64,000 nt of DNA from Anaerococcus pacaensis 9403502 (GTDB taxonomy: Bacteria; Bacillota; Clostridia; Tissierellales; Peptoniphilaceae): positions 555,826-619,825 of the forward strand of contig HG326663.1 in the NCBI GenBank assembly GCA_000308255.3, read 5' to 3'. Position numbers and translations under genes: made by a program. Positions 16,900 to 26,577 of the stretch are shown one piece after another. Each line of letters starts with the position of its first letter. Positions within the stretch are counted from its first letter, which is position 1. The notes below the pieces were generated by a model, which saw nothing but the letters and a program-made list of their open reading frames with translations, was not told the DNA's origin and did not search any database.

Positions 16900-18321
16900 C
16901 TATACCAGCTCCCATTTGACCCCTTCGCGGGTGTCTTTGATAGCAACACCCATATCTAAAAGCTCATCGCGGATGGCATCAGCTGTGGCAAAGTCTTTAT
17001 TTTTCTTTGCCTCAGTACGTTTTTCAATTAGAGCAAGAATTGCTTCTTCATCGATATCATCATTGGTCTTCTTGCGGTTTTCGATACCTAGCACTTTTTG
17101 CAATTCCACTATTTTATCTAGGACTGCCTCGATTAATTTTTTGGAATTGTCCGCGCTTACTTTTGTATTGGCAAATTTTACCATATCAAAGATCACAGTG
17201 ATTCCATCAGCAGTATTTAGGTCATTGTCCATGACTTCTATGAATTTTTCTTCGAAAGTTTTTAATTCGTTTATAAGTACTTGCTCATCTGCATGAAGTT
17301 CGCTAGCTTCCGCTACCTCAGCCAGTTCTTCTAGCCTAAAGACAGCATTGTTTATTCTGTCTAGGGAATTTTTGGCTTGGTCGATGATTTCGCGGGTGAA
17401 GTTGATTGGTTGGCGGTAGTTGGTTGTAAGTAGCCAAAAACGAATAACCATAAGGTCGTATTCTTTTTTGATATCGTGTAAGGTAAAGAAATTGCCCAAA
17501 GACTTACTCATCTTGGTCCCATCTACTTGAATCATGCCATTGTGCATCCAGTAGTGGGCAAAGGTGTCTTCATTTAGTGTTTCTGATTGGGCTATTTCGT
17601 TTTCGTGGTGAGGAAACTCTAAGTCTTCTCCACCAGCATGGATGTCTATGGTGTCACCTAGGATTTTCTTATTCATAGCTGAACACTCGATATGCCAACC
17701 TGGACGGCCAGCTCCCCATGGAGAATCCCAGCTTACTTCTCCATCGATTTTGGTTTTTTTCCAAAGGGCAAAGTCGAGTGGATTTTCTTTTTTGCTTGCT
17801 TCACTGCTTTCGACTCTGTTGCTAGCTCCATGTTGTAAATCTTCGATGTTTTTACCTGATAGCTTACCATAGTCTTCTGTAGCAGAGACTCTAAAATACA
17901 CATCTCCATCTACTTCATAGGCAGCACCTTTTTCTACAAGGCCAGCTACAAAATCGATGATATCATCCATGACCTCGGTTGCACGTGGGTGGATGGTATT
18001 TTCTTCATCTAGGTTTAGGTCAGCCGCATCTTCCATATAAGCTGCTATATATCTGTCTGTGACTTCCTTAGTTGTGATGCCTTCTTCAATAGATTTATTG
18101 ATTATCTTATCATCTACATCTGTGAAATTGACCACATAGGTCACATCGTAACCACGGTAGCGGGCGTACCTGCGGAAGGTATCAAACACTACCAGAGGCC
18201 TTGCATTACCTATGTGCATATAATCATAAACAGTAGGCCCACAGACATACATTTTTATTTTATTTTCTTCTATAGGAGTAAATTCTTCTGTTTTTCTGGT
18301 GAGCGTGTTATGAATTTTCAT
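16900..18321 (-). CDS. cysS: Cysteinyl-tRNA synthetase
   Basis: A 473-residue class I synthetase of normal length. Zinc ligands begin at MYVCGPTVYDYMHIGNARP, which also carries the HIGH motif (HIGN). WHIECSAMNKKILG and HAGGEDLEFPHHENEIAQS supply the other zinc residues, and KMSKSLGNF is the KMSKS loop. Charges tRNA-Cys. It lies 2 bases after gltX and directly before rlmB in the conserved translation cluster. Confidence 0.96.
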   Translation of the reverse strand: MKIHNTLTRKTEEFTPIEENKIKMYVCGPTVYDYMHIGNARPLVVFDTFRRYARYRGYDVTYVVNFTDVDDKIINKSIEEGITTKEVTDRYIAAYMEDAADLNLDEENTIHPRATEVMDDIIDFVAGLVEKGAAYEVDGDVYFRVSATEDYGKLSGKNIEDLQHGASNRVESSEASKKENPLDFALWKKTKIDGEVSWDSPWGAGRPGWHIECSAMNKKILGDTIDIHAGGEDLEFPHHENEIAQSETLNEDTFAHYWMHNGMIQVDGTKMSKSLGNFFTLHDIKKEYDLMVIRFWLLTTNYRQPINFTREIIDQAKNSLDRINNAVFRLEELAEVAEASELHADEQVLINELKTFEEKFIEVMDNDLNTADGITVIFDMVKFANTKVSADNSKKLIEAVLDKIVELQKVLGIENRKKTNDDIDEEAILALIEKRTEAKKNKDFATADAIRDELLDMGVAIKDTREGVKWELV

Positions 18322-18323
18322 TT

Positions 18324-19805
18324 TTATAAGTTTTCCTTAACGTAATTTAATCTTTTTTCTATATTTTCTTTGCCCATTAAAAGCATTACATTTGATAAAT
18401 CTGGGCCGTGTACTGAGCCTGTGATAGCAGCTCTGATTGGGAACCATAGGTTTTTGCCCTTGATGCCTGTTTCTTTTTGGATAGATTTCATTACTGACTT
18501 AGCAAATTCTTCATCGATTTCATCGGTGCCAGATAGTTTTTCTAAAAATGCATCTACAAGTGTTTTTGCTTCTTCTGTGTCTAGGGCTTCTTTGGCTTCT
18601 TCTTCCCAGTCCATGTCAGCTGGGTCAGCGTACATGTTGGCAGCTAGTTTTGGAGCATCTGAGAATTTGTCGATAGCTGATTGCCAGGTTTCTGCTAGCA
18701 TTTCTAGTTGGTCAGCTGGGTAATCTTCATCGATTAAGCCTGATTCTAGCATGAATGGTTTGATAGCTTCTGCAAGGTCTGCTGCGCTCATTTCACGTAC
18801 ATAGTGGCCATTGATCCAGTCTAGCTTTCTCTTATCAAATACAGCTCCAGTTTTGTTTACCCTATCAAAGTCAAATTGTTTAGAAAGTTCTTCTATAGAG
18901 AAGATTTCTTCTTCTGAGTCTGGTGACCAACCAAGTAGAGATAGGAAATTTACTAGTCCTTCTGGTGTGTAGCCTTCTGCTATGAAGTCTTCCACCATAC
19001 CGTCGCCATTACGCTTTGAGTATTTCTTATGGTTTTCGTTTAGTACTGTTGGTAGGTGGATGTACTCTGGTGCATCCCAGCCAAAGGCTTCATATAGGTA
19101 AACGTGTTTTGGTGTAGATGAAATCCATTCATCGCCACGAACTACGTGGGTGATTTTCATTAGGTGGTCGTCAACTACTACTGCAAAGTGATATGTTGGG
19201 AAGCCATCACGTTTGATAAGGACTTGGTCATCCATGTCATTGGTATTGAAGGTGATCTTGCCTTTAATCCTATCATCAAAGCTTATTTCTCTATCTTGTG
19301 GGAGTTTTAGTCTAACTGTGTATTCTTCGCCATTTGCTACTCTTTCTCTTGCTTCTTCTTTTGGAATAGAGCGGCATAGGCCGTCGTATTTTGGAGTTAG
19401 TCCATCAGCCTTCATTTGGTCGCGAACAGCATCGACTCTTTCTTGTGAGCAGAAGCAATAGTAAGCCTTGTCTTCGTCAATCAGTTTTTCGATGTATTCG
19501 TCATAGATACCAGCTTCTACACGGTCAGATTGGATGTATGGGCCGTATTCGCCTTTTTCTGTGACATGACCTTCATCATCTAGCATGACACCCTCATCGA
19601 TTTCTACTCCAGACCATTCTAGGGCTTTAAGAAGGTTTTCTAGTGCTCCTTCTACAAATCTAGTTCTGTCTGTATCTTCTATTCTTAAAATCATTGTCCC
19701 ATCTGTGTGGCGTGCATATAAATAATTAAATAATGCAGTTCTAAGCCCACCAATGTGCAGATATCCTGTAGGGGATGGGGCAAATCTTACTCTTACATCA
19801 CTCAT
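18324..19805 (-). CDS. gltX: Glutamyl-tRNA synthetase
   Basis: A 493-residue class I synthetase. SPTGYLHIGGLRTALFNYL holds the HIGH motif, LRIEDTDRTRF is the conserved glutamate-binding loop and KYSKRNGDGMV is the KMSKS equivalent. In most Firmicutes this is a non-discriminating enzyme that also charges tRNA-Gln, with later amidation by GatCAB; that point is family knowledge, not visible here. It is the first gene of gltX-cysS-rlmB-yacP-sigma. Confidence 0.95.
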   Translation of the reverse strand: MSDVRVRFAPSPTGYLHIGGLRTALFNYLYARHTDGTMILRIEDTDRTRFVEGALENLLKALEWSGVEIDEGVMLDDEGHVTEKGEYGPYIQSDRVEAGIYDEYIEKLIDEDKAYYCFCSQERVDAVRDQMKADGLTPKYDGLCRSIPKEEARERVANGEEYTVRLKLPQDREISFDDRIKGKITFNTNDMDDQVLIKRDGFPTYHFAVVVDDHLMKITHVVRGDEWISSTPKHVYLYEAFGWDAPEYIHLPTVLNENHKKYSKRNGDGMVEDFIAEGYTPEGLVNFLSLLGWSPDSEEEIFSIEELSKQFDFDRVNKTGAVFDKRKLDWINGHYVREMSAADLAEAIKPFMLESGLIDEDYPADQLEMLAETWQSAIDKFSDAPKLAANMYADPADMDWEEEAKEALDTEEAKTLVDAFLEKLSGTDEIDEEFAKSVMKSIQKETGIKGKNLWFPIRAAITGSVHGPDLSNVMLLMGKENIEKRLNYVKENL

Positions 19806-19837
19806 ATTAACTCCTTATTACTTTTCATTAATTGAAT

Positions 19838-19862
19838 ATTAAAGGGAGTGCAAAACACTCCC
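19838..19862 (-). terminator. Likely terminator downstream of the alanine symporter
   Basis: Stem GGGAGTG/CACTCCC with a five-base loop, followed on the minus strand by TTTAATATT. The T run is short, so strength is uncertain. Confidence 0.5.
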
Positions 19863-19935
19863 TCGGTCATCTAACTTATTTAAGTATAGCATTATATACT
19901 CCAAAAATCAACTTTGTCAATTAGATTTTTGTTAA

Positions 19936-21360
19936 TTAATTACGCTCTTTTTTTCCTGGCCAAGCTGTCACCTGATCCCTATATGGGGCAAGTTCTGGGA
20001 TATCATCTGGGTCAAAGACTGGATCAAGACCCGCTTGTAATTGCTTGGTGTAATCATAGTAGCTAGCTATGGCAACTTTACCAATTATTACTAGAGTAAT
20101 CAGATTTATCATAGCCATAATTCCCATAAATACATCGCCAGTATCCCATACGATAGAGAAATCACCCACAGCTCCCATAAATACAAAGGCAAGTACTAAA
20201 AGCCTATAAATAGTAATCGATTCCTTGCCCCAGTCTAGGTAGTTTAGGTTGTTTTCACCATAGTAGTAGTTGCCTATGATAGATGATAGGGCAAAGAGGA
20301 ATACGCACACTGTAAGGAAGTGCTGAGCCCATGGGCCTACTTCTGTGGCCATAGCTGCTTGAGTGATACCAAGACCCCTATAAGCTGGATTGCCATAGAC
20401 TTCTTCTCCTGCCATAATCACTACAAAGGCTGTAGCAGAACATACGAGAATAGTATCAAGGTATACGCCAAGGGCTTGGATAAGACCTGTTTTTGCTGGG
20501 TGGCTCACATCAGCTACAGCCGATGCATTTGGCACAGCCCCCATACCGGCTTCGTTTGAAAATAGTCCACGTCTTACTCCATTTACTACAGCAGACCCTA
20601 TAAGGCCACCAAGACTTGCCTTGAGGCTAAAAGCTTCTCTAAATATTAGGCCAAACATATGTGGGACTTTTGAAATATTGGTGATAAGTATGTATAAAAC
20701 TAAAAGCATATAGGCAATAGCCATCACAGGTACAAGTAGTGCCGTAATATCAGCTATCCTTCTTACCCCACCAAAGATTACAAAACCAGCTAGAATAATG
20801 ACAATAACTGCTGATACTACAGAAGATAGGCCAAGTGAAGTATCAAGTCCAGAAGCTATGGTATTTGACTGCATGGCATTAAACATAAAGCCATATACTA
20901 TGCAAACTATTAGTGAAAAAATCACACTTAGGGCTCTGATATTTAGGGTCTTATCCATATAATAAGCTGGCCCACCCTTAAAGGTCCCATCAGGATTTTT
21001 TTCTTTGAAAATTTGGCCAAGTGTATTTTCGATAAATGATGAGGCTCCACCTATGAGGGCTGTTATCCACATCCAAAATACAGCTCCAGGCCCACCGATT
21101 GTAATAGCTGTAGATACTCCTACGATATTGCCAGTCCCAATGTGGCTGGCTGCTGAGATTGTGAAGGCCTTAAATGGGGAAATCGCCCCCTCATCTGTTG
21201 GCTTGCTGGTGATAAGCCTTACGGCATGGTCTATGTTTCTAAATTGGCCGCCCTTGATTTTTATTGTAAAATATATGCCTATACCAATCAAAAGTGGAAT
21301 CAATAAGTAGGTATAGATAGCGTCATTTACAAGGCTCGTTATTTTGCTAAAAGTTTCCAT
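19936..21360 (-). CDS. Alanine/glycine:sodium symporter (AGCS family)
   Basis: A 474-residue symporter with about eleven membrane segments. The family signatures are strong: AISAASHIGTGNIVGVSTAI, GGPGAVFWMWITALIGGAS, RRGLFSNEAGMGAVPNASA and the C-terminal NYYYGENNLNYL. It imports alanine or glycine with sodium. The final 30 residues form a charged tail ending in RDQVTAWPGKKERN. It is a single-gene unit near other amino-acid and peptide use genes. Confidence 0.92.
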   Translation of the reverse strand: METFSKITSLVNDAIYTYLLIPLLIGIGIYFTIKIKGGQFRNIDHAVRLITSKPTDEGAISPFKAFTISAASHIGTGNIVGVSTAITIGGPGAVFWMWITALIGGASSFIENTLGQIFKEKNPDGTFKGGPAYYMDKTLNIRALSVIFSLIVCIVYGFMFNAMQSNTIASGLDTSLGLSSVVSAVIVIILAGFVIFGGVRRIADITALLVPVMAIAYMLLVLYILITNISKVPHMFGLIFREAFSLKASLGGLIGSAVVNGVRRGLFSNEAGMGAVPNASAVADVSHPAKTGLIQALGVYLDTILVCSATAFVVIMAGEEVYGNPAYRGLGITQAAMATEVGPWAQHFLTVCVFLFALSSIIGNYYYGENNLNYLDWGKESITIYRLLVLAFVFMGAVGDFSIVWDTGDVFMGIMAMINLITLVIIGKVAIASYYDYTKQLQAGLDPVFDPDDIPELAPYRDQVTAWPGKKERN

Positions 21361-21437
21361 TATTAACTTCTCCTTTTCTAATTATTTAAAGCAATTATAC
21401 ACAATTTTTATAGATATTAGCAAGTAGAAAATTTCAC

Positions 21438-21472
21438 AAAAAAAACAAACCCTAATATTTTGTTAGGGTTTG
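21438..21472 (-). terminator. Terminator after the FNT channel gene
   Basis: Minus-strand stem CAAACCCTAA/TTAGGGTTTG followed by eight T. Strong intrinsic terminator. Confidence 0.85.
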
Positions 21473-21481
21473 CCTAAAAGT

Positions 21482-22159
21482 CTAGCCTTTTAGTTTGAAG
21501 TTGTCATCATAAATTAGAGCAACTGTCGGTATGATAAGGCCTCCTATGATATTGCCTATGAGGACTACAAAAAATACCTGCACCATCCTAAGGGTGAAAT
21601 CTCCTGCTAAAAAGAAGAAGAAACTATCAGCTATACTATGCTCAAAACCTGATAATACGAAGGTCATGATTGAGATAAATATAGCCAAATATTTACCAAC
21701 TTGGTAAGGGTTGTACTTAAATTGGTGGGTAGCATTGGTCACAAACATATTACAAAATATGCCTAGTAAAAACATAGAAAGCAGCGAATCAGTTAATTTG
21801 TCTGCAGTCTTTAGCTGGGCTACTTCCATCAGCCCTGGGCCGTAACGGGTAAATTTGATTAGGGTTGCCATGATAAAGGTCCCTATGAGATTTCCTAATA
21901 GAACTACTGCTAGCTCTTTGGCATAGGACTTTTTCTCCTTATAGAAGAAATATCCTACCATCCCTGTAAATAGATTGTAATTTAAGCTTAGGATGATAAA
22001 TAGGGCGCCGGCAAATAGGAATGACCCTAGGGTTGGACTTGGCACCGATAAAAGTACTATCCCCCCAAAGCCTACTACAAAGCCCGCCATGATCCCATAC
22101 ACCAAAAACTGCAGGTAGGGATTTTTATTTAATTGTTTCATAGATTGATTCGATTTCAT
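21482..22159 (-). CDS. Formate/nitrite transporter family (FNT) channel
   Basis: A 225-residue membrane protein with six helices and the FNT features: the LSGFEHSIADSFFFF segment carrying the pore histidine, NLFTGMVGYFF, and a pair of LLGNLIGT/IGNIIGG half-helix motifs. FNT channels move formate, nitrite, lactate, acetate or hydrosulfide; in a fermentative coccus formate or lactate export is plausible but unproven. The start at 22157-22159 is supported by CAGGAG six bases upstream. It overlaps the 3' end of the amidohydrolase gene by 35 bases, indicating co-expression. Confidence 0.82.
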   Translation of the reverse strand: MKSNQSMKQLNKNPYLQFLVYGIMAGFVVGFGGIVLLSVPSPTLGSFLFAGALFIILSLNYNLFTGMVGYFFYKEKKSYAKELAVVLLGNLIGTFIMATLIKFTRYGPGLMEVAQLKTADKLTDSLLSMFLLGIFCNMFVTNATHQFKYNPYQVGKYLAIFISIMTFVLSGFEHSIADSFFFFLAGDFTLRMVQVFFVVLIGNIIGGLIIPTVALIYDDNFKLKG

Positions 22160-23426
22160 CTCGACTCCTGTTTTCTTCTCTAAATAGGCCCTCTAAATTG
22201 CCCTTAAATGGTCCATCTTCTATTACTAAATCTGAGTTTAAAAACTCTGTGACAAATCTACATGTAGCAGATACTCCATACTTTAGAGCATCTTCGTCTA
22301 GGTCAAACTTTTCTGAATGGAGCGCTGCTCCTGATCCCTTGTCCTTGTTGGCTATGCCAAGCATCAGATAAAGGCCTGGCCATTGGGCTGTGTAGATTGA
22401 AAATGAATCTGAGCCCATAGAAGGGTCTGCCTCGATTACGAAGTCTTTCCCATTTTCATCTCCTATCACATCCATGGCAAGCTTTGCCATGGCCTCGTGA
22501 TTTATGATTGGGAAATGTGGTTTGGTAAATAAATTGAAAACCACCCTGCAGTTATTGGCCTTGGCCTTATTTATGATTAGGTTTTTGAATTCATTATGGA
22601 AGACATAGCCCACATTTGCCCTATCAAAGAATCTGGCTGAGCCTTTAAATCTTAGTTTTTCTGGGATTTGATTGTATTGGCTGCCCATTTCTACTGCCCC
22701 TATGGAATAGGTGAAGGGTTCAAAGGGGGATATTTTTTTCATGCGGATAGTATCCATGCCTTTGTAGATATCCATGAAACAATCCAAGGGATTGTTGGCT
22801 AGATATGGCCTTGCCCCATGACCTGCTTTACCCTTGATGGTGACATCAAAGATGATGCCGCCAGCATTGACATTACCTCCCTTGATAGCCATGACACCAC
22901 TCTCATATTCTGGTGAAACGTGGATGGCATAGGATGCGTCAATTTCTATATCATGCTGGTCAATGTAGGCCATGATAAACCTATAGTTCATCCCATTTTC
23001 CTCGCCTCGTTCAAAGCAGAGTATGACCTTGCCTGCAAAATCATCGCGGGCTTCGTTTAGGATTTTTCCAACTGTTAGAAGCATGGCAGTGTGGCCGTCG
23101 TGGCCGCAGGCATGCATGGCTCCCTTGTTTTTACTTTTTACCTCTCTAGGTCCAGCTAGGTTTTCATCTGGTTCATCAAATGGTAGGGCATCCAGGTCTG
23201 CGCGGAGGAGGATGGTTTTTGGATTGTGAGACTCTTTGTTCCCCTCTATAAAACCTAGGACTCCGCCTTTATTTACATTTACGTATTCTATACCCGCTTT
23301 ATCTAGCTCATCGCAAACGAGCTTTACTGTTTCTTCTTCCTCAGATGATAGCTCGGGATTTTCGTGGATCATGCGGCGTATGTTTACCGTATAATCAAAT
23401 AATTCCAGGGCCTTGTCGGTATACAT
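22125..23426 (-). CDS. M20-family amidohydrolase (N-acyl amino acid or peptide deacylase)
   Basis: A 433-residue M20D-type metallohydrolase. MHACGHDGHTAMLL provides the metal-binding His/Asp, GEENGMNYRF supplies glutamates, and GKAGHGARPYLANNPLD is the dimerisation-domain lid motif. Relatives cleave N-acetyl or hippuryl amino acids or indole conjugates. It shares its first base with the last base of pepF and overlaps the FNT gene, forming a pepF-amidohydrolase-FNT unit consistent with peptide use. Confidence 0.88.
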   Translation of the reverse strand: MYTDKALELFDYTVNIRRMIHENPELSSEEEETVKLVCDELDKAGIEYVNVNKGGVLGFIEGNKESHNPKTILLRADLDALPFDEPDENLAGPREVKSKNKGAMHACGHDGHTAMLLTVGKILNEARDDFAGKVILCFERGEENGMNYRFIMAYIDQHDIEIDASYAIHVSPEYESGVMAIKGGNVNAGGIIFDVTIKGKAGHGARPYLANNPLDCFMDIYKGMDTIRMKKISPFEPFTYSIGAVEMGSQYNQIPEKLRFKGSARFFDRANVGYVFHNEFKNLIINKAKANNCRVVFNLFTKPHFPIINHEAMAKLAMDVIGDENGKDFVIEADPSMGSDSFSIYTAQWPGLYLMLGIANKDKGSGAALHSEKFDLDEDALKYGVSATCRFVTEFLNSDLVIEDGPFKGNLEGLFREENRSRDEIESIYETIK

Positions 23427-25225
23427 TATTTATACATTCCTAATTTATCGCAAAGTGTGTCAATCTCATCGATTAGAGAACCTATATAAGCTACTGCTTC
23501 TGAGATTGGCTCTGTAGTTGTTAGGTCTACGCCAGCTTTTGCTGCGAGATCTACAGGGCTCTTTGATCCGCCTAGTTTTAGGACTTCTAGCCAGTTTGCT
23601 CCATCTTCTGGAGATCCATTTACAATCTTATCTGAGATAATAGTTCCTACTGATAGGCCAGCAGAATATGTGTATGGATATAGGCCCATGTAGTAGTGTG
23701 GTTGGCGCATCCATGTGAGCTCTGCCCCTTCATTTAGCACTACTGCATCACCCCAGAATTCTTTTAGTTTATCTTTGAAAAGCTCGTTTAAGTCGCTTGC
23801 TGCAAGGGATTCGCCTGCTTCGATACTTCTATATACTTCTCTTTGGAAGGCTGCTTCAAGGAAGTGGGTTACGAAGTTGTGGTAGTAGGTTTTACCAATC
23901 ATAGTTGCTAGTACCCAAAGTTTTTCGCGGTCTTCAGTAGCCTTGTTTAGTAGGTATCTTTCCATGGTGATTTCATTGGCTGTAGATGGAGCTTCTACAA
24001 AATACATGCTCATATTGTCATTTAGGGCATTTTGAGTCTTTTGTGTGTAGTAGAATTGTCCAGCATGGCCAAGCTCATGGGCTAGAGTCATTACTTGACT
24101 CATTTGGTTGTTATAGGTGGTCATGATAAATGGATGTGATCCATATGGGTCTGCTGCAAAGGCTCCTGTGCGTTTGCCTTCATTTTGAGCATAGTCAATC
24201 CATCTGTCATCAAAGGCGTGATTTAGCATATCGACATATTCTTCACCTAGATTTGATAAGCCGTCTACTATATATTCGCGAGCTTTTTCGATTGTTACTT
24301 CAGGCTCAAAGTCTGGATCGATGTTTAGTTTTAGGTCAGCATAAGTCATTTCATCTAGTCCGTAGACTTTTTTGATAATGCCGGCATATTTTCTCATATG
24401 TGGGGCAAGTTCTGCCATAATGGTGTCGATGTGGTTTTCATAGATTTCGCGGTCTACGTCTTGATAGCTTAGGAGCATATCAAATACTGATTCGTAGCCA
24501 CGGATATCTGCCATGCGTTTTTCGTTACTTACATGGGTGTTGTATACTGATGCATCGGCATTTTGGTAGCGAGCTAGCACCTTGTGGTAGCGGTCGAAGG
24601 CCTCACGGCGGAGGTCAGTGCGTGGGTCAGCTTCTAAGAATTCTTCGAAAGTGTTGTGGTTTAATATAATTTCTTCGCCATCGTATTCGAAGTTTTCAAA
24701 GGCCATGTCACCGTAGCGCATATCGTTGTAGTTTCTGTATGGGGCATCGAAAGTTGGTTGAAGCTTTGCTAGGACTTCTTCTGTTTTGTCATCTAGCAAG
24801 TACTTTTTGTTCTTTAGGCTCTGTTCTAAAAGATAATTGTATTCTGGATAATTTTCCGCCGCTTCATTTATGATATTTTCATCAGTTTTTGCAAGCATAG
24901 CATCAAAATAACTTAGTCTAGCTTGGATGCCACTCATTTCATCTAAGAATTTTGCATATCTTTTCATTAGATTTGCATCACTTGTATCTACCTCTGTAGT
25001 GATAGAGGCAAATGTGCCTAGTCTTGATGCAAGTCCCGTGAATTCCGCCATAGCATTGAGTGCTTCATATATGTCTTCTGCTGTGTTTAATTCTGTATAT
25101 TTATTAGCAAAATCCTCTGCCATATTTTTTAGTTCGTTTAGCGAATTGTAAAAAGCTTCGTCTGATTCAAAAAGCTCTTCTATCGCCCAAGTTTCTTTAA
25201 TATCTACTTCATTTCTCTTTTTCAT
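23426..25225 (-). CDS. pepF: Oligoendopeptidase F
   Basis: A 599-residue M3B zinc metallopeptidase. The catalytic motif HELGH lies within TLAHELGHAGQFYYTQ, with the downstream glutamate in STANEITMERYLL. The N-terminal helical half and total length are typical of PepF. It cleaves medium-length peptides in the cytosol. It leads the unit with the M20 amidohydrolase and FNT channel and is divergent from the M29 aminopeptidase gene. Confidence 0.95.
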   Translation of the reverse strand: MKKRNEVDIKETWAIEELFESDEAFYNSLNELKNMAEDFANKYTELNTAEDIYEALNAMAEFTGLASRLGTFASITTEVDTSDANLMKRYAKFLDEMSGIQARLSYFDAMLAKTDENIINEAAENYPEYNYLLEQSLKNKKYLLDDKTEEVLAKLQPTFDAPYRNYNDMRYGDMAFENFEYDGEEIILNHNTFEEFLEADPRTDLRREAFDRYHKVLARYQNADASVYNTHVSNEKRMADIRGYESVFDMLLSYQDVDREIYENHIDTIMAELAPHMRKYAGIIKKVYGLDEMTYADLKLNIDPDFEPEVTIEKAREYIVDGLSNLGEEYVDMLNHAFDDRWIDYAQNEGKRTGAFAADPYGSHPFIMTTYNNQMSQVMTLAHELGHAGQFYYTQKTQNALNDNMSMYFVEAPSTANEITMERYLLNKATEDREKLWVLATMIGKTYYHNFVTHFLEAAFQREVYRSIEAGESLAASDLNELFKDKLKEFWGDAVVLNEGAELTWMRQPHYYMGLYPYTYSAGLSVGTIISDKIVNGSPEDGANWLEVLKLGGSKSPVDLAAKAGVDLTTTEPISEAVAYIGSLIDEIDTLCDKLGMYK

Positions 25226-25302
25226 AAATATTTCCTTTCTACGTCTCTAGCTATATTTTACCCTAACTTATAAATGGTATAGTGAAATAAATGGAGGAAT
25301 AT

Positions 25303-26544
25303 ATGACAAATAGAGAAAAAAGAATAGAAAACTTTGCTAAACTTGCAGTCACCTTTGGTGTAAATGTTAAGGAAGGCGAAGATGTCCTTATCACCGCACC
25401 AGTTGAAAGCCCTGAGCTTGCCCGCCTTATGACCAAGGCCGCCTATGAACTTGGCGCTCGTGCGGTAAGTATTGACTGGAGAGATGATGCTATCACAAGA
25501 CTTACATTCGAACATCAGACCCAAGAAACTTTAAACGAAGTGCCAGCTTGGAAAATAGAAAAACTTGAATACCAAATAGCAGATAAGAAATCAAACAGGA
25601 TTTCAATCTATGCCGAAGACCCTGACCTATTAAATGGCCTAGACCAAGCTAAAATTGCAGAAGCGGTCAGAGAAAATTCTAAGGCAACCAAAAAATATGT
25701 AGCTTATTCTATGAATGACATTCTATCCTGGTTAGTAATCTCTGTCCCAACCAACAAATGGGCACAAAAAATCTTCCCAGACCTATCAGCTGAAGAGGCC
25801 TACGACAAATTATGGGACACCATCCTAGATGTCAGCCGTGTCACAGAAGACTGGGATGAAACAGCGAAAAATTGGGAAGACCACATCAAAACCCTAGATC
25901 AAAAGGCAACTTATCTAAACGATCACCAATTCGACAAAGTCCACTATGAATCAGCAAATGGTACAGACCTTTGGGTAAAACTACCAAAAGACCACATTTG
26001 GACCTCAGCTGGTTCTGACAATGCCAAGGGCGATCCATTTATACCAAACATTCCAACAGAAGAAGTCTTCACAGCTCCACAATATGATGGAGTAGACGGC
26101 AAACTAGTTGCAGTAAAACCACTTGTATACAATGGTGTAGTAATCGATGACTTTAACTTCACTTTTGAAAATGGTAAAGTAATCGATTTTGAGGCCAAAG
26201 AAGGCTATGACACACTTGCACAAATGCTAGAATCAGATGAAGGTGCTAGATATCTTGGTGAGATTGCTCTTGTTCCATACGACAGCCCAATTTCAAACTC
26301 AAACATCCTCTTCTACAACACTTTGTTTGACGAAAACGCAAGCTGCCACTTCGCCCTAGGTAAGGCATATCCAACAACAGTTGTTGGCGGGACAGACTTA
26401 GAAGAAGACCAACTAAAGGATCGCGGTATCAATGACTCACTCATCCACGAAGACTTCATGGTAGGAGCAAGCGACCTTAAGATCACTGCTTATAAGGCTG
26501 ATGAAGCTTATCCAATCTTTGAAGATGGTAACTGGGCCATATAA
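25303..26544 (+). CDS. M29 aminopeptidase (AmpS/PepS type)
   Basis: A 413-residue metallo-aminopeptidase of family M29. The C-terminal metal site is recognisable in NENA-type positions: LFDENASCHFALG, then RGINDSLIHEDFMVGASDL with HED. GTDLWVKLPKDHIW is the conserved mid-domain strand. The upstream ATG at 25291 overlaps the GGAGG ribosome binding site, so the ATG at 25303 is the start. Removes N-terminal residues from peptides in the cytosol and is divergent from pepF. Confidence 0.9.
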   Translation: MTNREKRIENFAKLAVTFGVNVKEGEDVLITAPVESPELARLMTKAAYELGARAVSIDWRDDAITRLTFEHQTQETLNEVPAWKIEKLEYQIADKKSNRISIYAEDPDLLNGLDQAKIAEAVRENSKATKKYVAYSMNDILSWLVISVPTNKWAQKIFPDLSAEEAYDKLWDTILDVSRVTEDWDETAKNWEDHIKTLDQKATYLNDHQFDKVHYESANGTDLWVKLPKDHIWTSAGSDNAKGDPFIPNIPTEEVFTAPQYDGVDGKLVAVKPLVYNGVVIDDFNFTFENGKVIDFEAKEGYDTLAQMLESDEGARYLGEIALVPYDSPISNSNILFYNTLFDENASCHFALGKAYPTTVVGGTDLEEDQLKDRGINDSLIHEDFMVGASDLKITAYKADEAYPIFEDGNWAI

Positions 26545-26550
26545 GCATTT

Positions 26551-26577
26551 AAAAAGACCACTGGACTGGTCTTTTTT
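26551..26577. terminator. Bidirectional terminator between M29 aminopeptidase and CPBP protease
   Basis: AAAGACCA/TGGTCTTT hairpin with loop CTGGAC, flanked by an A run and a T run. Confidence 0.8.
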